Assembly: GCA_021639925.1 (NCBI GenBank)
Contig: JAJXEL010000066.1
Coordinates: forward strand, 1 to 10,928
Source of the DNA: Alphaproteobacteria bacterium
Lineage (GTDB): Bacteria; Pseudomonadota; Alphaproteobacteria; CAAGCB01; CAG-977
DNA length: 10,928 bases
Direction: 5' to 3'
The notes below the pieces were generated by a model. The model had not been told where the DNA came from, ran no database searches, and was given only the letters and a program-made list of their open reading frames with translations. Below are positions 5,627 through 10,928 of this stretch, in pieces. A program made the translations under genes and the position numbers. Position 1 is the stretch's first letter. Every line of letters begins with the position of its first letter.

Positions 5627-6760
5627 ATGTTCGATTTTTCCCTGCAAAGAATGAAAGCGCTGGTCGGCAAAGAATTTATCCAGTTAAAACGCGACCGGCC
5701 GACGCTGGTGATGATTGTTATGCTGCCGGTTATACAGCTGCTGTTGTTCGGGTATGCGATCAACATGGATCCGAAACAGATGCCGACGGCGGTGATTTTG
5801 CGCGATAATACGTTTTTAACGCGCAGTCTGACGGCGGCTTTGGAAAAATCGGACTATTTTAAATTCGTCGCGCCGGCGTCCGGGGACGAACAGGGCGACC
5901 GTCTGCTGCGCCGCGGCGACGTAATGTTTGTCCTTACGATTCCGGATAACTTTACCGCGGACGTGATCCGCGGGCGAAAACCGTCCGTTTTGCTGCAGGC
6001 CGACGCGTCCGATCCCGGCACGATCAGCGGGGCCGTCGGCGCTTTGACACAGATCGCCGATAAAGTTATTGACCGCGAAATGACGGGCAGTCTGGCAAAA
6101 TTGAAAACACCGGCGCCCGCTTTTTCCGTTCAGGTGCAAAAATCCTATAACCCCGAAGGTTTTACCCGTTATAACATTGTTCCCGGATTAATCGGTATCG
6201 TCCTGATTTTTACAGGCGTGATGATGACGGCGCTGGCTTTGACGCGCGAACGGGAACGCGGCACGATGGAAAACCTGCTGGCCATGCCTGTCCGTCCGCT
6301 GGAAGTCATGATCGGGAAAATAACGCCTTTTATTTTTATCGGATTATTCCAGGCTTTGCTGATTTTGACAATCGCCCGTTATTTGTTTTCCATTCCCGTA
6401 ATCGGCAGTTTCGGATTGTTATTTTTATGTATGATTTTGTTTATTATCTGTAATTTGTCATTGGGATTTTTGATTTCGACAATAGCGAAAAACCAGACGC
6501 AGGCTTTGCAAATGTCGATTTTTGTTTTGCTGCCGTCAATGATGCTGACCGGATTTATGTTTCCTTTTTACGGTATGCCCGGGTGGGCGCAGGCAATCGG
6601 GCGGTGTATTCCGCTGACTTATTTTGTGCGGATTGTGCGCGGCATTATGCTGAAAGGGTCGGAATTCGCGGATATCGTTCCGCATTTATGGCCGCTGCTG
6701 GTATTGATGGCGATAATTACGGGCATTACGATGAAGGCGTACAAAAACACGCTGGATTAG
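5627..6760 (+). CDS. ABC-2 type permease (YbhS/YbhR/YhhJ-like)
   Basis: A 377-residue integral membrane protein and the transport channel of the exporter. Topology is typical of long ABC-2 permeases: membrane segment 1 (about 27-46) after a short basic N-terminus, a large periplasmic domain (about 47-182), then five clustered segments (about 185-205, 233-254, 262-284, 295-315, 352-371). Family landmarks are TRERERGTMENLLAMPVRP (206-224) in the coupling region and the re-entrant GFMFPFYGMP (309-318). It starts one base after the ATPase stop, with AAAGGAAAA as ribosome-binding site. E. coli has two permeases (YbhS, YbhR); only one gene is present here. Its last 35 bases overlap the 3' end of the opposing ArsR-like gene. 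Substrate is unknown; drugs, bile-like compounds or lipids are possible. Confidence 0.9.
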   Translation: MFDFSLQRMKALVGKEFIQLKRDRPTLVMIVMLPVIQLLLFGYAINMDPKQMPTAVILRDNTFLTRSLTAALEKSDYFKFVAPASGDEQGDRLLRRGDVMFVLTIPDNFTADVIRGRKPSVLLQADASDPGTISGAVGALTQIADKVIDREMTGSLAKLKTPAPAFSVQVQKSYNPEGFTRYNIVPGLIGIVLIFTGVMMTALALTRERERGTMENLLAMPVRPLEVMIGKITPFIFIGLFQALLILTIARYLFSIPVIGSFGLLFLCMILFIICNLSLGFLISTIAKNQTQALQMSIFVLLPSMMLTGFMFPFYGMPGWAQAIGRCIPLTYFVRIVRGIMLKGSEFADIVPHLWPLLVLMAIITGITMKAYKNTLD

Positions 6761-7376
6761 CATCAAAACTTCTGTGAATACATTGTATGATCGTTTTGTG
6801 AATTCCCGGCGTAATTTCATAATAAACGAAACGGCCGTCTTTTCTGGATCTGACGAATCCGTAGTCGCGCAGACGTTTTAAATACTGCGATACTTTCAGC
6901 TGTTCGATGCCGGTTCCTTTGACGATGTCCGACACGCAGCTTTCCTGCGACAGGGTTAAATATTCCAGAATTCTGATTTTGTCGATGTGCGCGAACAGTT
7001 TGATGTGGTTGGCCGTCATCGTCATAAAATCGCGCGGCAAAGGCAGTTTGACGCCGTCGGCCAGAAATTTAAAATCGTCTGTCATATATCCGTATAATTT
7101 CCGCGCACAGTGAAATAAGCTAGCCGGATATTCCCCGCTGAGCGTGTAATAAATAAAAATTCCGCGGCGCTGCGTTTTCACTAATCCGGCGTCGCGCAGT
7201 TTTTTCAGATTTTGGGAAACAGTAATTTGTTCTTCGCCGATTCCTTTGGTCATTTCAGATACGGAAGACGGGCCGTGAATGTCTAAGAATTCCAGAATCC
7301 GCAGCCGCAGCGGGTGACCGATATAGTACACCCCCCTGACGGCTTGTTTCATGATTTCGACGGGCAGTTGCCGCAT
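6726..7376 (-). CDS. Regulator with two tandem ArsR-type winged-helix domains
   Basis: A 216-residue protein about twice the usual ArsR length, made of two similar halves. Half 1 runs HPLRLRILEFL (21-31), SSVSEMTKGIGEEQITVSQNLKKLRDAGLV (37-66), then wing GIFIYYTL (72-79). Half 2 runs HIDKIRILEYL (130-140), SCVSDIVKGTGIEQLKVSQYLKRLRDYGFV (146-175), then wing GRFVYYEI (181-188). Both halves carry a Cys in the equivalent of the last helix (Cys90, Cys199). Only half 2 has Cys147, which aligns by eye with the first Cys of the E. coli ArsR CVC motif (Ser38 in half 1). A C-terminal CFC (210-212) adds two more thiols, so a metal or thiol switch is plausible. It is divergent from the operon at 7511-9009 and probably controls it and itself. 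AAGG precedes the ATG. Confidence 0.85.
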   Translation of the reverse strand: MRQLPVEIMKQAVRGVYYIGHPLRLRILEFLDIHGPSSVSEMTKGIGEEQITVSQNLKKLRDAGLVKTQRRGIFIYYTLSGEYPASLFHCARKLYGYMTDDFKFLADGVKLPLPRDFMTMTANHIKLFAHIDKIRILEYLTLSQESCVSDIVKGTGIEQLKVSQYLKRLRDYGFVRSRKDGRFVYYEITPGIHKTIIQCIHRSFDANPACFCTPSS

Positions 7377-7406
7377 AAAAAAACCTTAACCTGTTGTTTT
7401 TTCTGA

Positions 7407-7435
7407 AATATATCAAAATCCGGCCGCTTTGTAAA
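7407..7435 (-). promoter_or_regulatory. Predicted promoter of the tandem ArsR regulator
   Basis: On the minus strand, TTTACA (7435-7430) and TATATT (7412-7407) are separated by 17 bases, each one or two positions from consensus. The start codon is about 30 bases downstream. It lies back to back with the promoter at 7445-7474, so one bound protein could affect both. Confidence 0.5.
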
Positions 7436-7444
7436 TCATTTTTA

Positions 7445-7474
7445 TTGACAAAGTTAATATATAGTGATTATTAT
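7445..7474 (+). promoter_or_regulatory. Predicted promoter of the CxxC three-gene operon
   Basis: A perfect TTGACA (7445-7450) is followed after 18 bases by TATTAT (7469-7474), one mismatch from consensus. The start codon at 7511 lies 36 bases downstream, with AAAAGAGG (about 7498-7504) as ribosome-binding site. The inverted repeat at 7473-7496 begins inside the -10 box. Confidence 0.6.
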
Positions 7475-7496
7475 ATGTATTAAGATAAATACATAT
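7473..7496. promoter_or_regulatory. 9-6-9 inverted repeat, probable ArsR-family operator
   Basis: ATATGTATT (7473-7481) and AATACATAT (7488-7496) are perfect reverse complements separated by six bases. The repeat covers the end of the -10 box and the likely transcription start of the divergent operon, a classic repressor position. A wider pair, TTAATAT (7454-7460) and ATATTAA (7493-7499), is nested around it. The AT-richness of the region raises the odds of chance symmetry, but nine perfect pairs including a G-C pair are still notable. Confidence 0.55.
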
Positions 7497-7510
7497 TAAA
7501 AGAGGTCAAT

Positions 7511-8023
7511 ATGAAAAAACTTGTTTTGTTTTTAACCGCCTGGCTGTCTTTTTCTTCCGCCGCTTTTGCCAATCCGGCGTGCGCCGTGTGCACGGTCGCG
7601 ATCGGGGCTTCGCTGGAAATTGCCAGAAAACTGGGGGTTGCCGACGCGGTTGTCGGATTATGGGCCGGGGCTTTGCTGACGTTGCTGGGGTATTGGACGA
7701 TCCTGTTTTTTGATAAAAAGAACTGGCGTTTTCCGGGGCGCGACTTTTTATTAATGGGGATTTCCGTCGGCATGATCGGATTTATTTATATCCGCGAAGT
7801 CGTTTATACGCCGACGGTTATCTGGAACGTATTTTACCTGGATCCGATTTTGTTCAGCACGATTTTGGGTATGCTGCTGTTTATTTATTCCCAGAAATTT
7901 TATCAGTGGATGAAAGCCCGGAACGGCGGTCATGCTCATTTTCCGTTTGAAAAGGTCGTTCTGCCCGTCGTCTGGCTGTTGGCGGCCAGCGCGTATTTCA
8001 CTTATTTTCCCATTTCGTTGTAA
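7511..8023 (+). CDS. Exported membrane protein with N-terminal CAVC motif, unknown function
   Basis: A 170-residue protein of no named family. A Sec-type signal (basic MKK, hydrophobic core, AFA) predicts cleavage after Ala20, giving a mature start NPACAVCTVAIG with Cys24 and Cys27 in a CxxC next to the membrane on the periplasmic side. Hydrophobic segments follow at about 47-66, 78-96, 113-128 and 148-168, with polar loops at 67-77 (basic) and 130-147 (GGHAHFPF, possible metal-binding His141 and His143). The arrangement suggests a small membrane thiol protein, and a redox or metal role is plausible but unproven. It recalls unannotated CxxC membrane proteins of other poorly characterised bacteria, from memory only. 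First gene of a three-gene operon; its stop is 12 bases before the next start, within a GGAGG ribosome-binding region. Confidence 0.8.
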   Translation: MKKLVLFLTAWLSFSSAAFANPACAVCTVAIGASLEIARKLGVADAVVGLWAGALLTLLGYWTILFFDKKNWRFPGRDFLLMGISVGMIGFIYIREVVYTPTVIWNVFYLDPILFSTILGMLLFIYSQKFYQWMKARNGGHAHFPFEKVVLPVVWLLAASAYFTYFPISL

Positions 8024-8035
8024 GGAGGCAGGAAC

Positions 8036-8623
8036 ATGAAAAAAGCTGAAGACGTTAAAGAGTTCGTAGAAAGAATCGACGCGACGAAGAAAGTCAATCC
8101 GAAAGATTTGTCTTCCGATCAGGATTTAACGATTGCGATCATGAATTTGATTTCGATCGAAGAACATCTGGTATTCAGCGGCGCCAAAACGGGTAAAAAT
8201 TCTTTTTACGATTTGATCGAGGAGGTCCGCGAGCTGCGTAAAACGTTGATGCAGAAGGTCATTCCGCAATATGAAGGCGAAGTCTGGTGCATATCGAAAC
8301 ATTTGCTGGCTTCCGCCATGCGGTTAATGGAAGTCGGAACAAAACAGCAAAGTCTGGGGCACAAAGAGGAAGCTTATAAACTGTTTTCCCAATCCTATGA
8401 CTTGTATTGTCTGTTTTGGGGGCTGAACATGAATATGTTGGATACGTCGGACGTTAAATGGATTGAAGATAAGCGTGAAGATATCGCTCAGCTGTCCGAA
8501 AAGATCGAAGCCGTTTCCGAAGGAAAAGACATTCCTGTTGCCGGCGGCGCGGAAAAAAAGCAAAGCGCTTTGGATAAAATGAAAGCTTTTGTCCGCAAAG
8601 CCGTAGACTGCTGCATAGAATAA
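8036..8623 (+). CDS. Soluble helical protein of unknown function
   Basis: A 195-residue protein without a signal peptide or membrane segment, so probably cytoplasmic. I do not recognise the family. It looks all-helical: an acidic and basic N-terminal helix, then DLTIAIMNLISIEEHLVFSG (30-49), KNSFYDLIEEVRELRKTLMQKV (54-75), GEVWCISKHLLASAMRLMEVG (81-101), and a TPR-like helical hairpin GHKEEAYKLFSQSYDLYCLFWGL (108-130). Glu42, Glu43, His44, Cys85 and His89 stand in stretches that look like conserved cores and could bind a metal or cofactor; this is inference. The C-terminus is low in complexity and ends DCCIE, with a vicinal Cys pair (192-193). A strong AAGGAGG precedes its ATG, and the downstream gene follows after 11 bases. 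Co-occurrence with two CxxC envelope proteins suggests a shared pathway. Confidence 0.75.
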   Translation: MKKAEDVKEFVERIDATKKVNPKDLSSDQDLTIAIMNLISIEEHLVFSGAKTGKNSFYDLIEEVRELRKTLMQKVIPQYEGEVWCISKHLLASAMRLMEVGTKQQSLGHKEEAYKLFSQSYDLYCLFWGLNMNMLDTSDVKWIEDKREDIAQLSEKIEAVSEGKDIPVAGGAEKKQSALDKMKAFVRKAVDCCIE

Positions 8624-8634
8624 AGGAGGTTGAC

Positions 8635-9009
8635 ATGAAAAAGCTTTTGCCGTTTTTTTTATTTTTCTTGTTTTTTTCTTTTGATTCGCATGCCGAGATT
8701 CAAAAGGAAGTAGTGGTTTTTTCTGAACCTTGTCTTTTTTGCGACGTTTTAAAGGAAGATATGAAATCCTGGATTGTTCCCGGCAATCCCGATGTCAAAT
8801 TTACCGTTTTAGATCTGCGGTATGGGGAAAACGGCGAACGTTTCCGGGAACTGGCTGAAATGCACGGTATTAAAAGTCAAACGTCTTTGCCGGTTTTGTT
8901 TGTCGGCAAGAATTGCATAACCGGCTGGTCGCCGCAGGACCGCGAACAATTCCGCCGCTGTCTGAGCGAATTTAAAAATGAAAAATTCAGCAGGCTGGTT
9001 TTTGATTGA
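8635..9009 (+). CDS. Periplasmic thioredoxin/glutaredoxin-fold protein with CLFC active site
   Basis: A 124-residue protein. The signal peptide is Phe-rich and ends SHA, with predicted cleavage after Ala20, leaving a mature domain of about 104 residues. The mature domain begins with a strand (KEVVVFSEP), then CLFC (33-36) at the start of a helix, the thioredoxin-fold active site. A second strand (KFTVLDL, 55-61), a helix (GERFRELAEMHGI) and SLPVLFVG (84-91) with the expected cis-proline Pro86 complete the fold. Extra cysteines lie at 94 and 109. Length and pattern resemble glutaredoxin-like or minimal thioredoxin proteins rather than DsbA. It probably reduces or isomerises disulfides, or delivers electrons to the operon's membrane CxxC protein. 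A near-ideal AAAGGAGGT precedes the ATG. A hairpin at 9018-9045 follows the stop. Confidence 0.82.
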   Translation: MKKLLPFFLFFLFFSFDSHAEIQKEVVVFSEPCLFCDVLKEDMKSWIVPGNPDVKFTVLDLRYGENGERFRELAEMHGIKSQTSLPVLFVGKNCITGWSPQDREQFRRCLSEFKNEKFSRLVFD

Positions 9010-9017
9010 AAAAAATC

Positions 9018-9045
9018 CGCGCTCCGGCTTGAAAACCGGAGCGCG
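9018..9045. terminator. Strong hairpin after the CxxC operon, possible bidirectional terminator
   Basis: CGCGCTCCGG (9018-9027) and CCGGAGCGCG (9036-9045) form a perfect 10-bp GC-rich stem with an 8-base loop. Rightward, the downstream tract is only TTT, so it is a weak intrinsic terminator for the operon. Leftward, the stem is followed by GA and then TTTTTTT, a better terminator, although no leftward gene is visible just to the right. Confidence 0.6.
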
Positions 9046-9059
9046 TTTGAAATGCGCGC

Positions 9060-9088
9060 TTGTGTCCGGAAAAACGCCGGTGTAAAAT
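9060..9088 (+). promoter_or_regulatory. Predicted promoter of the arginase-family gene
   Basis: TTGTGT (9060-9065) and TAAAAT (9083-9088) are separated by 17 bases. It lies between the hairpin and the ribosome-binding site AAGGAG (9114-9119), consistent with an independent transcription unit starting after the CxxC operon. Confidence 0.4.
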
Positions 9089-9127
9089 TTTTAAAAAGTT
9101 TCCCGGCCGAAGAAAGGAGAAAAAGCC

Positions 9128-10009
9128 ATGACTGACAATCAATCCGCCGTGCGTTTGGTTTATCCGCAGTGGCAAGGGGCTTCTATTGTCCCGCTGGTCC
9201 CTGAAATCAAGGATCCTGCCGAAGCTTCGACAGGATATTATCTGGGGGCGCAATTGTTAAATTTTCTTGCCCCCGATAACGGGCAGAAAACTTTAACTGT
9301 TCCCGTGTCGACGGATACTGCGGAACGCAAGGTTGTTGACGGTGTTTTTGACCGGGACGTGATTGTAAAACAAAACAGGGCGGCGTTAGATCTGCTGCGG
9401 GAAAACGATCCGGCGAAGTTAGTTGTCCTGGGCGGCGAATGTGCGGTCAGCGTGGTTCCGTTTACATATCTGGCGGACAAATATCCGGGAGACGTCGCCA
9501 TGATCTGGATCGACGCGCACCCGGATATTACTTTGCCCGGGGACGTTTATGCAGGGTTCCACGCCATGGCGGTGACGGCCATCATGGGAAAAGGCGACCC
9601 GCAGATTATCGCCGGGCTGCCCGCGAAGATTGAAGCCGATAAAATTTTAATGGTCGGACTGCGCAACTGGGAACGCGACGAAATCAGGCGTCGCCAAAAA
9701 GAGTACGGTATCCGGCATTTAAGCAAAGAAGATCTGATACAAAATAAAAATGCGCTGAAAGATTGGTTAAATACCTGCGGCGCTTCAAAAGCCGTCGTGC
9801 ATTTTGACATGGACGTTCTGGATCCCGCGGAAATCGTCGCCGCTGTCGGCACGGATCCGGACGGCATGAAAATTGACGAAGTCGTGGCTTTGATCAACGA
9901 TGTCGCCGCCGAAAAGGAAATTGTCGGCCTGACGGTCGCCGAACCGATGCCCAGAACGGCGATCCGGTTGAAAAACATGCTGGCGCGGCTGCCGCTTTTG
10001 AAAAAGTAA
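9128..10009 (+). CDS. Arginase/agmatinase-superfamily (ureohydrolase) protein
   Basis: A 293-residue protein, normal length for ureohydrolases, which use two Mn2+ ions to hydrolyse guanidino groups of arginine, agmatine or relatives. Metal motifs in order: GGEC (102-105), WIDAHPD (127-133) with Asp129, His131 and Asp133, and HFDMDVLDP (225-233) with Asp227 and Asp229. Glu272 in TVAEP matches the late conserved Glu. The first motif is usually GGDH or GGNH, and here Cys105 replaces the His that helps bind one Mn2+. I recall a subgroup of arginase-like proteins with this change, so it may be ancestral to a subfamily rather than decay, and its substrate is uncertain. AAGGAG (9114-9119) supports the ATG. 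The gene ends five bases from the converging ogt gene, and no arginine or polyamine genes are nearby. Confidence 0.85.
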   Translation: MTDNQSAVRLVYPQWQGASIVPLVPEIKDPAEASTGYYLGAQLLNFLAPDNGQKTLTVPVSTDTAERKVVDGVFDRDVIVKQNRAALDLLRENDPAKLVVLGGECAVSVVPFTYLADKYPGDVAMIWIDAHPDITLPGDVYAGFHAMAVTAIMGKGDPQIIAGLPAKIEADKILMVGLRNWERDEIRRRQKEYGIRHLSKEDLIQNKNALKDWLNTCGASKAVVHFDMDVLDPAEIVAAVGTDPDGMKIDEVVALINDVAAEKEIVGLTVAEPMPRTAIRLKNMLARLPLLKK

Positions 10010-10014
10010 AACGG

Positions 10015-10554
10015 CTACAGAGCGGTTCCTTTTTTCGGACGGAACAGGCGTGACATGTCCGCGCCTTCAAGTTCCAGTAATTTGATTTTAACGTCCAGGC
10101 CGCCGCCGTAACCAGTCAGATTGCCGTTGGTTCCGACGACCCGGTGGCAGGGAATGATAATGGAAATCGGATTATGGCCGACCGCGCCGCCGACAGCCTG
10201 GGCCGCCATGACTTTTTTTCCTGTCTGCCGGGCGATCATTTTGGCAATTCCGCCGTAAGTCCAAACCTGTCCCGGCGGGATATCGCATAAGATTTTCCAG
10301 ACCGTTTGACGAAATTTTCCGCCTTCGGGAGCCAGAGGCAGTTCACGGATTGCCGGGTTTTGTTTTTGAAAATATTTATCCAGCCACCCGGCGGTTTGAA
10401 CAAAAACCGGCAAGTCTTCTTTTTCCCGGACGTCCCGGGGATCAATCCCGGCAGGGTATTTTTGTTTTTTTATCCATAGTCCGGTTAAGTTTATTCCGTC
10501 GCTTGTCATAAATAATTTTCCGACCGGCGAGTCGTAAAAAGCCGAATAAAACAT
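10015..10554 (-). CDS. ogt: Methylated-DNA--protein-cysteine S-methyltransferase
   Basis: A 179-residue alkyltransferase that removes O6-alkyl groups from guanine in DNA by transferring them irreversibly to its own cysteine. The active site IIPCHRVV (133-140) has acceptor Cys136. Upstream are FRQTVWKILCDIPPGQVWTYGGIA (81-104) with the conserved Tyr100 of the helix-turn-helix region, and AVGGAVGHNPIS (120-131) with Asn128 of the family hinge. The N-terminal ribonuclease-H-like domain is present (MFYSAFYDSPVGKL), so the protein is full length and not an Ada fusion. GGAG lies about seven bases before the ATG. Named ogt by architecture. It is divergent from tag, and its stop is five bases from that of the arginase-family gene. 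Confidence 0.93.
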   Translation of the reverse strand: MFYSAFYDSPVGKLFMTSDGINLTGLWIKKQKYPAGIDPRDVREKEDLPVFVQTAGWLDKYFQKQNPAIRELPLAPEGGKFRQTVWKILCDIPPGQVWTYGGIAKMIARQTGKKVMAAQAVGGAVGHNPISIIIPCHRVVGTNGNLTGYGGGLDVKIKLLELEGADMSRLFRPKKGTAL

Positions 10555-10701
10555 GTTTTAATCTCCGCCTTATAAAAAAATTCGCGAAACCATTGTGACA
10601 CGGCTTTTTTGCCGGAGATATATTTTTTTGATTTTTTTCTTCTTTTTGATAAAAATAAAGTCAATAAAACAAACGCGCTTTTCGTGCGACAAGAGGGGAC
10701 T
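10555..10701. other. Divergent ogt-tag intergenic region
   Basis: A 147-base AT-rich stretch with the starts of both repair genes. Rightward, TTGATT (10628-10633) and TAAAAA (10650-10655) with a 16-base spacer form a poor promoter candidate for tag. I see no convincing leftward promoter for ogt: TATAAG at 10574-10569 is too close to the start codon. A 7-base inverted repeat, ATCTCCG (10561-10567) and CGGAGAT (10613-10619), and a short CGGC/GCCG hairpin with a T6 loop (10601-10614) are visible, with no assigned role. Confidence 0.3.
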
Positions 10702-10928
10702 ATGCCGGATTTAATCGACGCGCGCTGCGGTTGGGCGGGAACAGACGAATTATATATCAAATACCATGACGAAGAATGGGGCAGGCCGGTAACCGATGAC
10801 AGGATTTTGTTTGAATATCTTGTTCTTGAAACCGCGCAGGCCGGCTTGTCGTGGATTACCGTTTTGAGAAAACGGGAGGGTTACAGGAAAGCTTTTTTTG
10901 GATTTGACGTGCAAAAAACAGCACGCAT
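10702..10928 (+). CDS. tag: DNA-3-methyladenine glycosylase I (partial, N-terminus)
   Basis: The first 75 codons of tag, cut by the right edge of the window. The enzyme excises 3-methyladenine from alkylated DNA to begin base-excision repair. The reading RCGWAGTDELYIKYHDEEWG (8-27) is a signature of the family, with zinc ligands Cys9 and His22. LVLETAQAGLSWITVLRKRE (40-59) follows, with Glu43 and Trp51 at positions of the base-recognition pocket. These motifs align without gaps to E. coli Tag as I remember it. AAGAGGGGA just before the ATG is the ribosome-binding site. The remaining two-thirds, including the C-terminal zinc ligands, lie beyond the window. Confidence 0.95.
   Translation, partial: MPDLIDARCGWAGTDELYIKYHDEEWGRPVTDDRILFEYLVLETAQAGLSWITVLRKREGYRKAFFGFDVQKTAR

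Noticed and set aside
9547..9978. A 143-codon leftward open frame
   Set aside because: It is antisense to the arginase-family gene, Ser/Ile-rich, with no start signals or recognisable domain.

Overview
This window comes from a Gram-negative bacterium, most likely a member of the Pseudomonadota. The evidence is a CecR/YbhG/YbhF-type TetR-HlyD-ABC export cassette, a lipoprotein signal, periplasmic Sec-type proteins, a BioG-like esterase and a divergent ogt/tag pair. Base composition is intermediate: coding stretches are fairly GC-rich and intergenic stretches are AT-rich. A host-associated alphaproteobacterium would fit, but this is an impression from composition and gene content, not a phylogenetic result. 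I see no tRNA, rRNA, CRISPR array or insertion sequence.

Layout. (1) Positions 1-102 hold the N-terminus of an unidentified leftward membrane protein. (2) Positions 203-1692 hold a leftward two-gene unit: a coiled-coil membrane protein with a C-terminal CPYC motif, coupled through a TAATG overlap to a CatB-type hexapeptide acetyltransferase. (3) Positions 1838-3026 hold a rightward overlapping pair: a small P-loop kinase and a BioG-like (DUF452) esterase. The two units diverge from promoters within about 90 bases. (4) Positions 3142-6760 hold a rightward four-gene export operon: CecR-like TetR regulator, HlyD-type lipoprotein adaptor, ABC ATPase and ABC-2 permease. All junctions overlap or nearly touch, and a near-perfect palindrome lies in front. 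(5) Positions 6726-7376 hold a leftward regulator with two ArsR-type winged helices in one chain. Its 3' end overlaps the 3' end of the permease gene. (6) Positions 7511-9009 hold a divergent rightward three-gene operon: an exported or membrane CxxC protein, a soluble helical protein of unknown function, and a periplasmic thioredoxin-fold CxxC protein. An inverted repeat overlaps its -10 box and a strong hairpin follows it. (7) Positions 9128-10009 hold an arginase-superfamily enzyme with Cys in place of the first metal-binding His. (8) Positions 10015-10928 hold ogt (leftward) and the start of tag (rightward), two enzymes that repair alkylated DNA.

How the genes may work together. Two units look like self-contained regulator-plus-effector modules. 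The first is the CecR-like export operon, where the regulator is the first gene and probably controls its own operon. The second is the tandem-ArsR plus CxxC operon at 6726-9009, the best candidate here for an undescribed system. Its parts suggest thiol or metal sensing linked to a small envelope thiol relay, but no member has an assigned function and this reading is inference.
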